Positions 1 through 5,867 of a stretch of 6,834 nt of DNA are shown here, one piece after another. The notes beneath the pieces were generated by a model. The model was not told the DNA's origin. It was given only the letters and a program-made list of their open reading frames with translations, and made no database searches. Position numbers and translations under genes: made by a program. The number at the start of each line of letters is the position of its first letter. The first letter of the stretch is position 1. This DNA is from Verrucomicrobiota bacterium (GTDB lineage: Bacteria; Verrucomicrobiota; Verrucomicrobiia; Chthoniobacterales; UBA10450). The DNA lies in contig QHQV01000228.1 of assembly GCA_003219945.1 (NCBI GenBank), positions 1 to 6,834 on the forward strand. The letters are read 5' to 3'.

Positions 1-853
1 TTGGTTGGCGCACCTTCGGGTCGTCCACCGGCAACGGTTTGTATTCGATTGTAGATTTCGTTCCAGTGATTCGGATGATTTCCTCTGCAAACTGTTTAAT
101 GGTCATTTCGCGCGGATTGCCGAGGTTGACAGGCTCATGGAAAACGCTCATCGCCAGCCTGAAAATTCCATCGATAAGATCAGATACATAACAGAACGAG
201 CGAGTCTGCGACCCGTCGCCGAACACGGTCAGTGGCTGTCCGCTCAGAGCCTGCCCGATAAACGCCGGGACGACGCGGCCGTCGCGCAAGCGCATCCGCG
301 GACCGTACGTGTTGAAGATCCGAACGATTCGCGTGTCCACGCGGTGATACCGGTGGTAAGCCATGGTGATGGCTTCCGCGAACCGCTTCGCTTCATCGTA
401 AACGCCGCGAGGCCCGATAGGATTCACGTTGCCCCAGTAATCTTCCTTTTGCGGATGTTCGAGTGGATCGCCGTATACCTCCGACGTGGAAGCGAGAATG
501 AACCTGGCTTTTGTGTCCTTGGCCAAACCGAGCGTGTTATGCGTGCCGAGCGCGCCTACTTTGAGCGTGGGGATCGGGAGTTCCAAATAATCGATTGGAC
601 TGGCCGGCGATGCGAAGTGAAACACGTAATCGATCTGTTGCTCCGGGAGGAAGATAAAGTTCGAGACGTTGTGCTTAACGAAGCGGAAATTCTTGTTTCC
701 AGCGAGATGGCCGATGTTCGCGGTGTTACCGGTGATGAGATTGTCGACGGCGATGACGCGATGACCTTCCGCCAACAGCCGGTCTATAAGGTGCGAACCG
801 AGAAAGCCCGCACCTCCGGTGACGACCGAAACAGGCTCGGAATTTTTGGCCAT
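1..853 (-). CDS. UDP-glucuronate decarboxylase (UXS-type NAD-dependent sugar epimerase/dehydratase), 3' end cut off by window
   Basis: The reverse strand is open from ATG at 853-851 to the left edge: 284 codons, about 30 residues short of the usual 310-320. It begins with a Rossmann NAD-binding loop, GGAGFLG at residues 13-19. It then carries the UXS hallmark [13 protein letters not shown] (123-135), including the glutamate at 125, the short-chain dehydrogenase pair Y152/K156 in [18 protein letters not shown] (181-187), and [14 protein letters not shown] (213-226) with the arginine that in the family contacts the UDP-sugar carboxylate. By family knowledge the enzyme oxidises and decarboxylates UDP-glucuronate to UDP-xylose in the cytoplasm, for surface polysaccharide. 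The start fits because the NAD loop follows closely; no clear Shine-Dalgarno precedes it. It diverges from trpS. A dTDP-glucose dehydratase is less likely given the EHPQ and RSFCYV signatures. Confidence 0.93.
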   Translation of the reverse strand, partial: MAKNSEPVSVVTGGAGFLGSHLIDRLLAEGHRVIAVDNLITGNTANIGHLAGNKNFRFVKHNVSNFIFLPEQQIDYVFHFASPASPIDYLELPIPTLKVGALGTHNTLGLAKDTKARFILASTSEVYGDPLEHPQKEDYWGNVNPIGPRGVYDEAKRFAEAITMAYHRYHRVDTRIVRIFNTYGPRMRLRDGRVVPAFIGQALSGQPLTVFGDGSQTRSFCYVSDLIDGIFRLAMSVFHEPVNLGNPREMTIKQFAEEIIRITGTKSTIEYKPLPVDDPKVRQP

Positions 854-1021
854 TGAGGAGTTCTTCTAATCGCTGCCGCGCAGGTTTACCAGCAGGAAGT
901 GGCTGCGTTCCCTCAATCGGTAATCGTTAGTCAGGTGTAACGATGTAAGCATGTAACGAACGAATTAGGGGATCACATCATTCGAGATTCGACATCAGGC
1001 ATTCGTCATTTACTTACTTCC
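854..1021. promoter_or_regulatory. Divergent uxs/trpS intergenic region with tandem 8-mers and an inverted repeat
   Basis: This 168-base gap must hold the promoters of both divergent genes, though I cannot place convincing -35/-10 pairs. Directly visible are three consecutive 8-mers, TGTAACGA TGTAAGCA TGTAACGA (936-959), and a 7-base inverted repeat, ATCGTTA (923-929) and TAACGAT (938-944), with an 8-base spacer; its right arm overlaps the first 8-mer. Closer to trpS, 979-1010 is a degenerate run of ATTCGA/ATTCGT-like words. The tandem and inverted words could be an operator, but that is inference. Confidence 0.4.
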
Positions 1022-1984
1022 ATGCGCATTTTGTCCGGTATCCAGCCCAGCGGCGCTCTGCACATTGGCAATTATTTTGGCATGATGCGCCCTGCCGTTG
1101 CGCTGCAAACCGAGGGCGAAGCGCTGTATTTCGTGGCCGATTATCATGCGCTTACGAGTTTGCGCGACCCTGAGATGTTGCGCGCGAACAGCCGTCGCGT
1201 CGCACTTGATTTTCTGGCGTGCGGACTCAACGCGGATCGAGCGACCCTCTTTCGGCATTCGGATGTGCCGCAGGTAACAGAACTCGCCTGGATTTTATCA
1301 ACAGTCGCACCAATGGGTTTGCTTGAGCGGGCGCACTCGTACAAGGACAAACTCGCCCGCGGTATGAGCCCAAACGTCGGACTGTTCAGCTATCCAATCC
1401 TGATGGCGGCGGACATTTTAATTTACGACAGCGACGTCGTGCCAGTCGGCAAGGACCAGAAACAGCACATCGAAATAACGCGCGATCTGGCGGTGAAAAT
1501 GAACGAAACGTACGGACAGATTTTCAAGCTGCCCGAGCCGCGGATTCAGCCCACAACCGAAACCGTGCCCGGCATTGACGGGCAGAAAATGAGCAAGAGC
1601 TACGGGAACAACATCGATATTTTCGGCGACGAGAAGGAAATGCGGAAGCGCGTGATGAGCATCGTGACTGATTCCTTAGCGGTGGATGCGCCGAAAGACC
1701 CGGCGACATCGACAATCTTCCAGCTCTACTCGCTGGTGGCGTCGAAGGATGAAACCGTAGACATGCGCGAGCGATTTGTAAAAGGCGGTACTGGCTACGG
1801 CGATTTCAAGAAACAGTTGTTCGAAAAACTCTGGGAATATTTCGCGCCGATGCGCAAACGCCGTGAAGAAATTCTCAAGGACAAATCGTATGTCGACGAT
1901 GTCCTCGCCCGCGGCGCAAAGCGCGCCAACGAAATTGCGAATCAAGTCATGGACCGCGTGCGCAAAGCTGTGGGCTTGCGTTAG
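1022..1984 (+). CDS. trpS: Tryptophanyl-tRNA synthetase
   Basis: The protein has 320 residues, a normal length for a bacterial class Ic TrpRS. It attaches tryptophan to tRNA-Trp in the cytoplasm using ATP. It starts MRILSGIQPSG, the typical N-terminus, so the start is secure. The HIGH-type ATP motif is HIGN at 14-17, the KMSKS loop is at 189-193 (GQKMSKSYGN), and the linking VPVGKDQKQHIEITRD segment at 140-154 is the usual tRNA/adenylate region. The segment PILMAADILIYDSD (125-138) contains the aspartate at 131 expected to hold the indole of tryptophan. No Shine-Dalgarno is visible: the bases before ATG read TTACTTACTTCC. The gene diverges from the UXS gene and its stop overlaps that of the convergent YjbR-family gene. 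No leader peptide or T-box is apparent upstream. Confidence 0.97.
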   Translation: MRILSGIQPSGALHIGNYFGMMRPAVALQTEGEALYFVADYHALTSLRDPEMLRANSRRVALDFLACGLNADRATLFRHSDVPQVTELAWILSTVAPMGLLERAHSYKDKLARGMSPNVGLFSYPILMAADILIYDSDVVPVGKDQKQHIEITRDLAVKMNETYGQIFKLPEPRIQPTTETVPGIDGQKMSKSYGNNIDIFGDEKEMRKRVMSIVTDSLAVDAPKDPATSTIFQLYSLVASKDETVDMRERFVKGGTGYGDFKKQLFEKLWEYFAPMRKRREEILKDKSYVDDVLARGAKRANEIANQVMDRVRKAVGLR

Positions 1985-2313
1985 CGATTTTTGAATAGTC
2001 GCTTTGGCGCAGTGTTGCGCCATGCTGCGGTGAGCGCTTTGCGCACGATGTCGATCGTTGCCGCCGGCAAGTGAACAATTGTACTTCCCTGGCGGCCCCA
2101 GGCGCCTTTAGCCGTTGTGAAAACGCCCGAACAGCTTCGGACGAATTCTTTTTGCTCGTCGGGCGATAGCTTCACCGTCGCAGAGTTCTCGTTGGGATAT
2201 CCGAGCGTTGCGAAAATTTTTCCAGCAACGCGAAAATCAGGATGATGCATGTGCGCCGATTCAATCGCTTCCGGAAAACTCAGCGCCAGTTCGCGAAATT
2301 CATTTGGCGTCAT
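1981..2313 (-). CDS. YjbR/MmcQ-family protein
   Basis: A 110-residue protein of the YjbR (MmcQ, CyaY-like fold) family, in which members are usually 105-120 residues. The family pattern is clear: MTPNEFRELALSFPEA at the start, HPDFRVAGKIFATLGYP (24-40), VKLSPDEQKEF (47-57), GAWGRQGST (70-78) and the closing AWRNTAPKRL (97-106). Proteins of this family are annotated as possible DNA-binding proteins, but their biochemical role is not established, so I give none. It lies 7 bases after the DUF2834 gene on the same strand and is probably cotranscribed with it. Its stop codon (TAA on the reverse strand) shares bases with the trpS stop (TAG), giving a 4-base tail-to-tail overlap and leaving no room for a separate terminator. 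No Shine-Dalgarno is seen before the ATG. Confidence 0.92.
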   Translation of the reverse strand: MTPNEFRELALSFPEAIESAHMHHPDFRVAGKIFATLGYPNENSATVKLSPDEQKEFVRSCSGVFTTAKGAWGRQGSTIVHLPAATIDIVRKALTAAWRNTAPKRLFKNR

Positions 2314-2320
2314 GGCTCTG

Positions 2321-2653
2321 TTAAGCTCGAGCAGTTATTCGATCCAATGTCAGCTGCCTTAGAAAAAGAAAAAGCGGGAATCCAAACGAGACACCGACAA
2401 TCAATGTTCCAACCGTCGGCAACCAAAGAAACCGGACCCGCAAACGTTTGCCTTCGCTTTGAATAAACCAGATCAGCACGATTGCGGAAACGATCACATC
2501 CGTCGCAAAAAACGCGCTGATCCGGTTGGCGAACAGTTCACGAAACAACAACGTAAAATTCAAGCCGTGCTCCAATAGCCACGGTACAAATTGCGAGTAA
2601 GGGACGAGCAATCCGAGCACACAGCAAACCAAGTAGAAGTGTCGCGATTTCAT
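2321..2653 (-). CDS. DUF2834-family small membrane protein
   Basis: A 110-residue integral membrane protein with three hydrophobic stretches, roughly residues 7-27, 45-64 and 78-98. It matches the DUF2834 pattern as I know it: YLVCCVLGLLVPYSQFVPWL near the start, a central ELFANRISAFFATDV, a polar SEGKR loop and a WLPTVGTLIVGVSFGFPLFL final helix. No function is known for the family. It should sit in the cytoplasmic membrane. The start is supported by the family-like short N-terminus (MKSRHFYL) and by the stop-rich sequence upstream. It precedes the YjbR-family gene by 7 bases, so the two probably form one transcript. A 132-base gap separates it from mlaD upstream, so it may have its own promoter rather than belonging to the mla operon. 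Confidence 0.88.
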   Translation of the reverse strand: MKSRHFYLVCCVLGLLVPYSQFVPWLLEHGLNFTLLFRELFANRISAFFATDVIVSAIVLIWFIQSEGKRLRVRFLWLPTVGTLIVGVSFGFPLFLFLRQLTLDRITARA

Positions 2654-2785
2654 AGCTGTATCATCGCATGCAGAGCCAAAATCCGTCGAGCCAGTTCACA
2701 TCCCTCTGATTGTTTTGCGATAGCTTTTGGAGTGCTGTGAGTCCTCGCACCGCTCTATTCTGCATTGCGACCGGTATTGATAAGC
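2654..2785. other. Intergenic gap between mlaD and the DUF2834 gene, with an imperfect hairpin
   Basis: No gene is visible in these 132 bases. At 2731-2754 an imperfect stem pairs AGTGCTGTG with CGCACCGCT across a 6-base loop; two pairs are wobbles and one is a C-C mismatch. It is preceded on the plus strand by GCTTTTGG. It could be a decayed dispersed repeat, part of the mlaD 3' end, or chance. A promoter for the DUF2834 and YjbR-family pair is expected here but not resolved. Confidence 0.3.
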
Positions 2786-2802
2786 TCAGCGGCTCTGAGC
2801 TT
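2782..2802. terminator. Hairpin spanning the mlaD stop codon
   Basis: AAGCTCAG (2782-2789) and CTGAGCTT (2795-2802) form a perfect 8-base-pair stem with a 5-base loop. It contains the mlaD TGA stop at 2788-2786. Read in the mlaD direction it sits at the very end of the operon but lacks a run of U after the stem. Read on the plus strand it is followed by TTTTCG. It may protect the mRNA 3' end or act as a weak or bidirectional terminator; which is uncertain. Confidence 0.4.
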
Positions 2803-3676
2803 TTCGTGAGGGTGTGGTTTGCTCGGATGGCTTTGTCTGGCCGCCTGCGGCGCTATCGCGATAAAACAACACGCCGTGTGCGCGCAGATTAGTTATGAGC
2901 GCGTGCAGATCGTTCGCCAGTTGTTGATCATTCAGCAGTGTCGCAACCAAACCTTTGCCTTGTGTAGCGCTGCGCAAAACTTTGCGCGTATCCGCAATCG
3001 CATTCTGTAAGCCGTCGGCGGCCTTTTTGGCGGAGCCCATCGCCGAATCCGCTTGCTCGATTACGCCGTCCAGTTTCTTGGATGATTCTGCCAACGCGCT
3101 TGTCGCCTGGTTTAGATGTTCCATGCTCCCCTTCAAGTTTTCCATGTTCGCCGGGGAAAGCGTGTCTTGATTCAGACGGTTCACAGTTGTGTCGATCTTT
3201 TGCACGGTACCGCGGAGGTCGTTCACGAGCGCACCGCCTGAGCGTGTGAGATCGTCGATGCCGGTGTCGCGCGCACCTTTGACATCGGCATTCGGCGGCA
3301 GATACGCCTTCTGAGGTCCGGGCGGTATCGCCACATTCACGAATCGATCACCAAGCAAACCCGAACTGCCGACTGTGAACTTCGCTCCCTCAGGGATATT
3401 AATGTAATCATAGATTTTCAGAGGTACAGCCACGCCACCCCCCTCACGAACTAGCTTCGGGCCACCCGCGACTTTTCCGATTCTCGCTCCGGCGAGCAAA
3501 ACATCGGTGCCCTTCAGCAGTCCGCTCGCATCATTGAAGCGCACGGTGATGGTGTAATACGTCTTAAAGCCTTCACCCAGCCTCCCGAATTGCACGAGCA
3601 GCGCGCCTAACATCGCCAGCCCTACAAAAACAAAAATGCCGACTTTGAATTCCAAACCTCGCTCGTGCCGGTTCAT
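2786..3676 (-). CDS. mlaD: MlaD-family MCE-domain lipid transport protein
   Basis: A 296-residue protein with a short cytoplasmic N-terminus (MNRHERGLEFKVG), one membrane anchor at about 12-30, an MCE/MlaD domain at about 40-118 ending in GSSGLLGDRFVNV, and a long helical, coiled-coil-like tail (about 145-270). The C-terminus is polar and disordered-looking. By family knowledge MCE proteins form hexameric rings on the periplasmic face of the inner membrane and pass phospholipids to or from the MlaFE transporter. It is the last gene of the mlaE-mlaF-mlaD set. It is longer than the roughly 180-residue E. coli MlaD; the long helical tail resembles the tails of other MCE proteins that help span the periplasm. 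A 96-base structured spacer separates it from mlaF. The start is supported by the anchor that follows at once; no Shine-Dalgarno is seen. Confidence 0.92.
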   Translation of the reverse strand: MNRHERGLEFKVGIFVFVGLAMLGALLVQFGRLGEGFKTYYTITVRFNDASGLLKGTDVLLAGARIGKVAGGPKLVREGGGVAVPLKIYDYINIPEGAKFTVGSSGLLGDRFVNVAIPPGPQKAYLPPNADVKGARDTGIDDLTRSGGALVNDLRGTVQKIDTTVNRLNQDTLSPANMENLKGSMEHLNQATSALAESSKKLDGVIEQADSAMGSAKKAADGLQNAIADTRKVLRSATQGKGLVATLLNDQQLANDLHALITNLRAHGVLFYRDSAAGGQTKPSEQTTPSRKAQSR

Positions 3677-3772
3677 GTTGGATGTTTATTGTCGATCTTG
3701 CTGCTAATTTTCGCAAGATAAGGGAGGGTTTATCCGGGCGCCTTTCGCCCTCGAGACTACAGGCGATTGAGC
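3677..3772 (-). promoter_or_regulatory. Structured mlaF-mlaD spacer
   Basis: Besides the 22-base palindrome at the mlaF stop, this spacer has two further inverted repeats in the predicted mRNA. GGGCG (3736-3740) and CGCCC (3746-3750) form a GC-rich 5-pair stem with a 5-base loop. ATCTTGC (3695-3701) and GCAAGAT (3713-3719) form a 7-pair stem with an 11-base loop. Three hairpins in under 100 bases between two cotranscribed genes suggest mRNA processing, differential stability or partial attenuation. This is inference from symmetry only. Confidence 0.4.
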
Positions 3773-3782
3773 TCAATCGCCT
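3761..3782. repeat. Perfect 22-base palindrome across the mlaF stop codon
   Basis: The arm AGGCGATTGAG (3761-3771) is followed directly by its exact reverse complement (3772-3782), with no spacer. The mlaF TGA (3775-3773) lies at the centre, so the last mlaF codons (GGC GAT TGA) form one half. As RNA it would fold as a stem of about 9 pairs with a 4-base loop. It lacks a U-tract, so it is not a standard terminator; a protein-binding site or mRNA stability element is possible. Confidence 0.6.
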
Positions 3783-4582
3783 CCACCGTCAGATCGGCCG
3801 AGGAGGAAATCCTGAATGAGTGGATCGCTCGATTGCTGAAGTTCACTCGCCGTTCCGTTAAAATAGATCCGGCCTTCGTGCAGGTAGGCGATTCGGTCGG
3901 CTACATCAAATGCGCTTTTCATATCGTGGGTAACCACCACGCTGGTCATTCCAAAGCGCTGTTGCAGCCGGCGAATCAATCGATTGATGCTATCGGCAAC
4001 AACGGGATCAAGACCGGCTGTCGGCTCATCGTACAGTACGCACGAAGGGCGCCGAATGATGGCGCGCGCCAGCCCGACCCGCTTCTTCATACCGCCGCTC
4101 AAAGTTTCCGGCATCTTATCTTCCTGACCTTCCATTTCCATCACGTCAAGCATCTCACTAACTTTCGAGCGCAGAACTTTCCAATCGCGTTCGCCGGCTT
4201 CGCGCAAAGGAAAGGCAATGTTGTCTTGAACCGTCATCGAATCAAAAAGCGCGCCACCTTGAAATAGAATGCCGACCTTTTTGCGGATCGCCGCGAGCTG
4301 GCGCTCGTTCATTCCAATGATGTTTTGACCATGGATCCAAATCTCGCCGGAGTCGGGCTCCATCAACCCGACCATGTGTTTCAGCAAAACGCTCTTGCCG
4401 CCACCGCTACGCCCAATGATGGCCAGTGTCTCGCCGCTGTTAATCTTAAGATCGACGCCGCGCAAAATTTCCTGTTGCCCGATTTTCTTTTGCAACGAAC
4501 GCACGGCAATCATGGGCGACGAATTATCCGAAACCAGAGGAGGTTCCGCTGATATCTTCGGAGATGGAGGCGCTTCGATCAT
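3773..4582 (-). CDS. mlaF: MlaF-type ABC transporter ATPase for phospholipid transport
   Basis: A 269-residue ABC ATPase with all motifs intact: Walker A GRSGGGKS (57-64), Q-loop glutamine 108 in GILFQGGALFD, signature LSGGMKKR (161-168), Walker B CVLYDEPTAGLD (181-192) and switch histidine 219 in VTHD. The FQGGALFDSMTVQDNIAFPLRE segment is characteristic of the Mla/Ttg2A branch. By family knowledge it binds the cytoplasmic coupling helices of the MlaE permease and powers phospholipid movement with MlaD. The first 23 residues are proline- and serine-rich and not part of the domain; an internal Met at residue 24 (codon 4513-4511) is an alternative start, and neither has a Shine-Dalgarno. The gene begins 49 bases after mlaE and ends in a palindrome 96 bases before mlaD. 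Confidence 0.94.
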   Translation of the reverse strand: MIEAPPSPKISAEPPLVSDNSSPMIAVRSLQKKIGQQEILRGVDLKINSGETLAIIGRSGGGKSVLLKHMVGLMEPDSGEIWIHGQNIIGMNERQLAAIRKKVGILFQGGALFDSMTVQDNIAFPLREAGERDWKVLRSKVSEMLDVMEMEGQEDKMPETLSGGMKKRVGLARAIIRRPSCVLYDEPTAGLDPVVADSINRLIRRLQQRFGMTSVVVTHDMKSAFDVADRIAYLHEGRIYFNGTASELQQSSDPLIQDFLLGRSDGGGD

Positions 4583-4631
4583 CGTAGCTCAAACTTTCAA
4601 CTCTCAGCCTGCAAGTCTCAACTGTGCAGCG
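4583..4631 (-). other. Short mlaE-mlaF spacer
   Basis: These 49 bases have no visible promoter or ribosome binding site. They contain loosely repeated TCAAC words and a short CTGCA/TGCAG inverted repeat (4609-4613 and 4625-4629). The short distance favours cotranscription of mlaE and mlaF. Confidence 0.3.
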
Positions 4632-5397
4632 TTACTGATATCCGGCTGGATAGATAATGTTGAACATCATCGTGAGAAAAAAATTGCAAACCAGCACCGC
4701 GAGCGAGGCGTTCACGACCGCCTCAGTGGTGGCCCGACCGACGCCAACTGCTCCCTCGCGCGTGGTCAATCCTTTGTGGCAACTGATGAATACGATGAGG
4801 ATCCCAAAACAGAACGCTTTTGACAGACCCATGATGATATCGCGACTGCGCGTCCAGCGTACCATGTTCGCCATATAGTAAGTGCCGTTAATGTCGAGCA
4901 TGAAAATCGCAACGAGATAACCGGCTGCGATGCCCACGGCGATGCACTCCGCCACCAAAAGTGGCATCGAGACCATCATGGCCAGTACGCGCGGCACTAC
5001 CAGGTAATCAACCGGGTAAACCGCGAGTGCGCGCAATGCATCTATTTGCTCAGTGACTTTCATCGTACCGATCTCGGCTGACATAGCTGCGCCCACGCGT
5101 CCGGCTACCATCAGGGCAGTCAGCACCGGCGCGAGCTCACGGCAGAGCGAAACGGAAACTACCGCGCAATTGAAAAAATGTTTGCGCGGCAAAGACAGCA
5201 CCGGTGAAGGCGCCTGTGATTATAACAACGAGCTGCGAAAGCAAACCAACCTCGACGACTTGGTTGAGAAACAATTTCCAGCGAAGCTTGTGCGTAAAGA
5301 TGGAACGAAAAGTGTCGGCCGCCAGCAGGACCAGCTCCCCCAAGTATTGAAAAAACGAGAGCAGCGGTGCGCCCAGAGCGCTAAAGAAGCGGACCAT
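4632..5397 (-). pseudogene. mlaE: MlaE-type ABC permease, frameshifted by an apparent short deletion
   Basis: Two frames each encode good MlaE permease sequence. The first, from ATG at 5397-5395, gives an N-terminal part of about 75 residues ending GAFTGAVFAAQTFFQ, then runs out of homology and meets a TGA at 5139-5137. The second resumes at about 5162 with VVSVSLCRELAPVLTALMVAGRVGAAMSAEIGTMKVTEQIDAL and continues through hydrophobic segments to TAA at 4634-4632, ending IIYPAGYQ. Compared with E. coli MlaE, which has 23 residues between the equivalent Q and REL, only 40 bases remain here, so about 29 bases are missing. Adding 29 gives 264 codons before the stop, a normal length. The family protein is the membrane subunit of the MlaFEDB phospholipid transporter. 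Either the gene is broken or the sequence has an assembly or read error. The clean protein on both sides favours a very recent event or an error. Confidence 0.8.
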
Positions 5398-5484
5398 TAT
5401 GGAAGAAGCGATCAGGGATGAGTGGAGAGTGAACGGCTGGAGAGTGTGATGCGCAACGTTTTGTTGTGATCACTAATCACTTCG
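5398..5484 (-). other. Spacer upstream of mlaE with a 9-base direct repeat
   Basis: This gap of 87 bases separates the small upstream protein from mlaE. It carries two copies of TGGAGAGTG (5423-5431 and 5438-5446), and the 8-base palindrome GTGATCAC at 5466-5473. A promoter for the mla genes may lie here or further upstream; I cannot identify a convincing one. Confidence 0.3.
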
Positions 5485-5748
5485 CTAAACGCTCAGCCGC
5501 TCGGTCTTTGTTCGCGACTGAAGTTCGGGCGGAATCGCGCCGATGATAAGCGGTTCAAGGCCAAGCTTGAGGAAAATCGTGCGAATGTCGCGAATGCTCA
5601 AAGTCGGCTCATCGAACTCGAGGTAAACGATATCGTGATTTGTGTCGACCTTGTAACGGAGGCCGGCGATCTGCACGAGCTGCCGATCCAATTCCAGGAT
5701 GTTCCCCATTTCGCGCAAGCCACGCGCATAAATCTCGACTTCGAACAT
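5485..5748 (-). CDS. Small conserved-looking protein with ferredoxin-like (HMA-like) pattern, unknown function
   Basis: An 87-residue protein from ATG at 5748-5746. I do not recognise a named family. The order of predicted elements is strand (MFEVEIYARG), helix (NILELDRQLVQIAG), strand (LRYKVDTNHD), strand (IVYLEFDEP), helix (SIRDIRTIFLKLGLEP) and strand (LIIGAIP). This resembles the beta-alpha-beta-beta-alpha-beta layout of heavy-metal-associated and related ferredoxin-like domains, but there is no CxxC metal site and no cysteine at all. It looks cytosolic, having no signal or membrane segment. The frame stays open upstream to 6102, but that part is antisense to the lipoprotein and arginine-rich, so I take the internal Met as start; a modest extension towards 5800 cannot be excluded. 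It lies 87 bases upstream of mlaE on the same strand and may be cotranscribed with the mla genes. Confidence 0.72.
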   Translation of the reverse strand: MFEVEIYARGLREMGNILELDRQLVQIAGLRYKVDTNHDIVYLEFDEPTLSIRDIRTIFLKLGLEPLIIGAIPPELQSRTKTERLSV

Positions 5749-5867
5749 TGTGCGCGCGATTTTAGCGGGCCGGTCAAATCCATGCAAATCTATCTCGTAC
5801 GAGAAATTTGAGGGCCAGACCTTGTCCCTGCGACCTTGCAATTGCGCCCGACGCAAAGCTGCCGTAA
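5749..5867. promoter_or_regulatory. Divergent intergenic region with a strong dyad (candidate operator)
   Basis: The gap between the minus-strand small protein and the plus-strand lipoprotein contains a perfect 12-base palindrome, TCTCGTACGAGA (5793-5804), flanked by CAAAT (5785-5789) and ATTTG (5806-5810), so the dyad covers 5785-5810. On the minus strand CTAAAAT, about 10 bases before the small protein's ATG, resembles a -10 box. Position and symmetry suggest an operator for a dimeric regulator serving both genes. No regulator gene is adjacent. Confidence 0.45.

Noticed and set aside
5..856. Long plus-strand open frame of 283 codons
   Set aside because: It is antisense to a clear UXS gene in codon register. 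The reverse strand has all enzyme motifs, while this frame reads as arginine- and valine-rich sequence without a recognisable domain.
1676..2023. Minus-strand open frame of 115 codons across the trpS 3' end
   Set aside because: It is antisense to trpS coding sequence and overlaps the YjbR-family gene in another frame; it has no family features.
3767..4267. Plus-strand open frame of 166 codons
   Set aside because: It lies wholly within mlaF on the opposite strand, where every ABC ATPase motif is intact.
5160..5182. Programmed +1 frameshift in mlaE at TTT TTT C
   Set aside because: The run could in principle slip into the needed frame, but slippage cannot restore the roughly 10 residues missing from the conserved segment, and no stimulatory signal is seen. 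A deletion or sequence error explains it better.
5466..5473. GTGATCAC palindrome upstream of mlaE as an operator
   Set aside because: Eight bases is too short to stand out in this length of sequence, and nothing else supports it. It is mentioned only within the spacer.
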